A DNA stretch of 64,000 nucleotides from positions 124,001-188,000 of the forward strand of contig JAWKWL010000006.1 in NCBI GenBank assembly GCA_041397525.1. Reading direction: 5' to 3'. Both the position numbers and the translations under genes were made by a program. Below, in pieces: positions 63,688 through 64,000 of this stretch (position 1 is the stretch's first letter; every line of letters starts with the position of its first letter). The notes under the pieces are model-generated. The model saw only the letters and a program-made list of their open reading frames with translations. It was not told the origin of the DNA and ran no database searches. Source of the stretch: BOKV01 sp041397525. GTDB lineage: Bacteria; Pseudomonadota; Alphaproteobacteria; Rhizobiales; Rhizobiaceae.

Positions 63688-64000
63688 TTACGAACCGTCG
63701 ATACCGTCGAGGTTTTGCGGAAGCACCAGCCCGGATGCCTCGTGGTGTTGCAGCACCCGTTCAAGGCGCGCGGCGGCGGCTCTTGCAAACCGCAATGTAA
63801 GTGCCTTTCGGGTCGCGCCCGCTAGTGGTTCAATTTCTCCGTCACGAATTATTTCGGCTCCGTAACTGTCCGCAACGATAAAACCCTGATCCGGGGGGAA
63901 AATGTCGGCAGGGACATCGGGCAGGGTGGCGAAATAGAATTGATCGCAATAGCCGTGATAGTCCGGCCATTTGTTGTCAGCGCGAAAATCCTCGACGGAT
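63688..64000 (-). CDS. MmcB-family DNA repair protein, C-terminal part (runs off the window)
   Basis: The minus-strand frame is open from the window end to TAA at 63690-63688, about 103 residues. It reads SVEDFRADNKWPDYHGYCDQFYFATLPDVP, then GFIVADSYGAEIIRDG and LAGATRKALTLRFARAAAARLERVL. This matches the C-terminal half of the MmcB family, whose nuclease-like fold is tied to the mutasome-associated DNA damage response in Caulobacter. The N-terminal part lies outside the window. The segment is too incomplete to judge the active site. Confidence 0.8.
   Translation of the reverse strand, partial: SVEDFRADNKWPDYHGYCDQFYFATLPDVPADIFPPDQGFIVADSYGAEIIRDGEIEPLAGATRKALTLRFARAAAARLERVLQHHEASGLVLPQNLDGIDGS

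Overview
The window looks like chromosomal DNA from an alphaproteobacterium, most likely Hyphomicrobiales (Rhizobium/Phyllobacterium/Hoeflea-like). Evidence: a complete agl alpha-glucoside locus, the TIGR02300 acidic protein, an MmcB-family gene, RegB/RegA (ActS/ActR), HrpB and a class II-like AroA, in moderately GC-rich DNA. I cannot name the genus.

Layout. 1-3.9 kb: RND efflux adaptor (5' end cut off) and inner-membrane pump. 4.2-6.0 kb: lepA with about ten reading-frame changes packed into some 800 bp. 6.0-12.05 kb: an MmeI-like fused restriction-modification gene split by an IS1595-family element (6915-9531). The element has 24-bp terminal inverted repeats, an 8-bp target duplication and a two-gene cargo (an unknown 280-aa protein and a PIN-domain protein). 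12.2-21.5 kb: glucoside locus (GH1 beta-glucosidase, LacI-type regulator, ABC transporter aglEFG-K, GH13 alpha-glucosidase) with two matching operators. 21.5-28 kb: MFS transporter, a giant hybrid histidine kinase, and a divergent REC-EAL regulator with one frameshift. 28.3-31 kb: orphan TadG-like protein and the RegB redox kinase. 31-37 kb: hrpB and a YnjBCD-type ABC transporter. 37.3-42.2 kb: glpK, acuI-like reductase, lspA and two RNA methyltransferases on one strand. 42.4-49.5 kb: CoxG-like protein, then a translation/cell-maintenance block (lapA-like, ihfB, sppA, rpsA, cmk, aroA), the TIGR02300 gene and tRNA-Ala(GGC). 49.8-55.9 kb: two small exported proteins, a glutamine amidotransferase, enoyl-CoA hydratase, acyl-CoA ligase, CoA-binding protein and metY. 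56-63 kb: putrescine uptake (potFGHI) divergent from gamma-glutamyl-putrescine catabolism (puuA, puuB). 63.1-64 kb: RegA response regulator and the C-terminal end of an mmcB-like gene.

How it fits together. The agl genes import alpha-glucosides and hydrolyse them in the cytoplasm; the operators suggest AglR controls both itself (with the GH1 gene) and aglEFGAK. The pot/puu genes import putrescine and start its glutamylated breakdown. RegB and RegA form a known redox two-component pair, but here they lie about 32 kb apart.

The main accessory feature is the cargo-carrying IS1595 element inside the restriction-modification gene. Removing the element and one 8-bp repeat restores a continuous 1142-codon reading frame, so the insertion looks recent. 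Frame breaks in lepA, rpsA (normally essential) and the EAL gene look more like sequence errors than gene decay.
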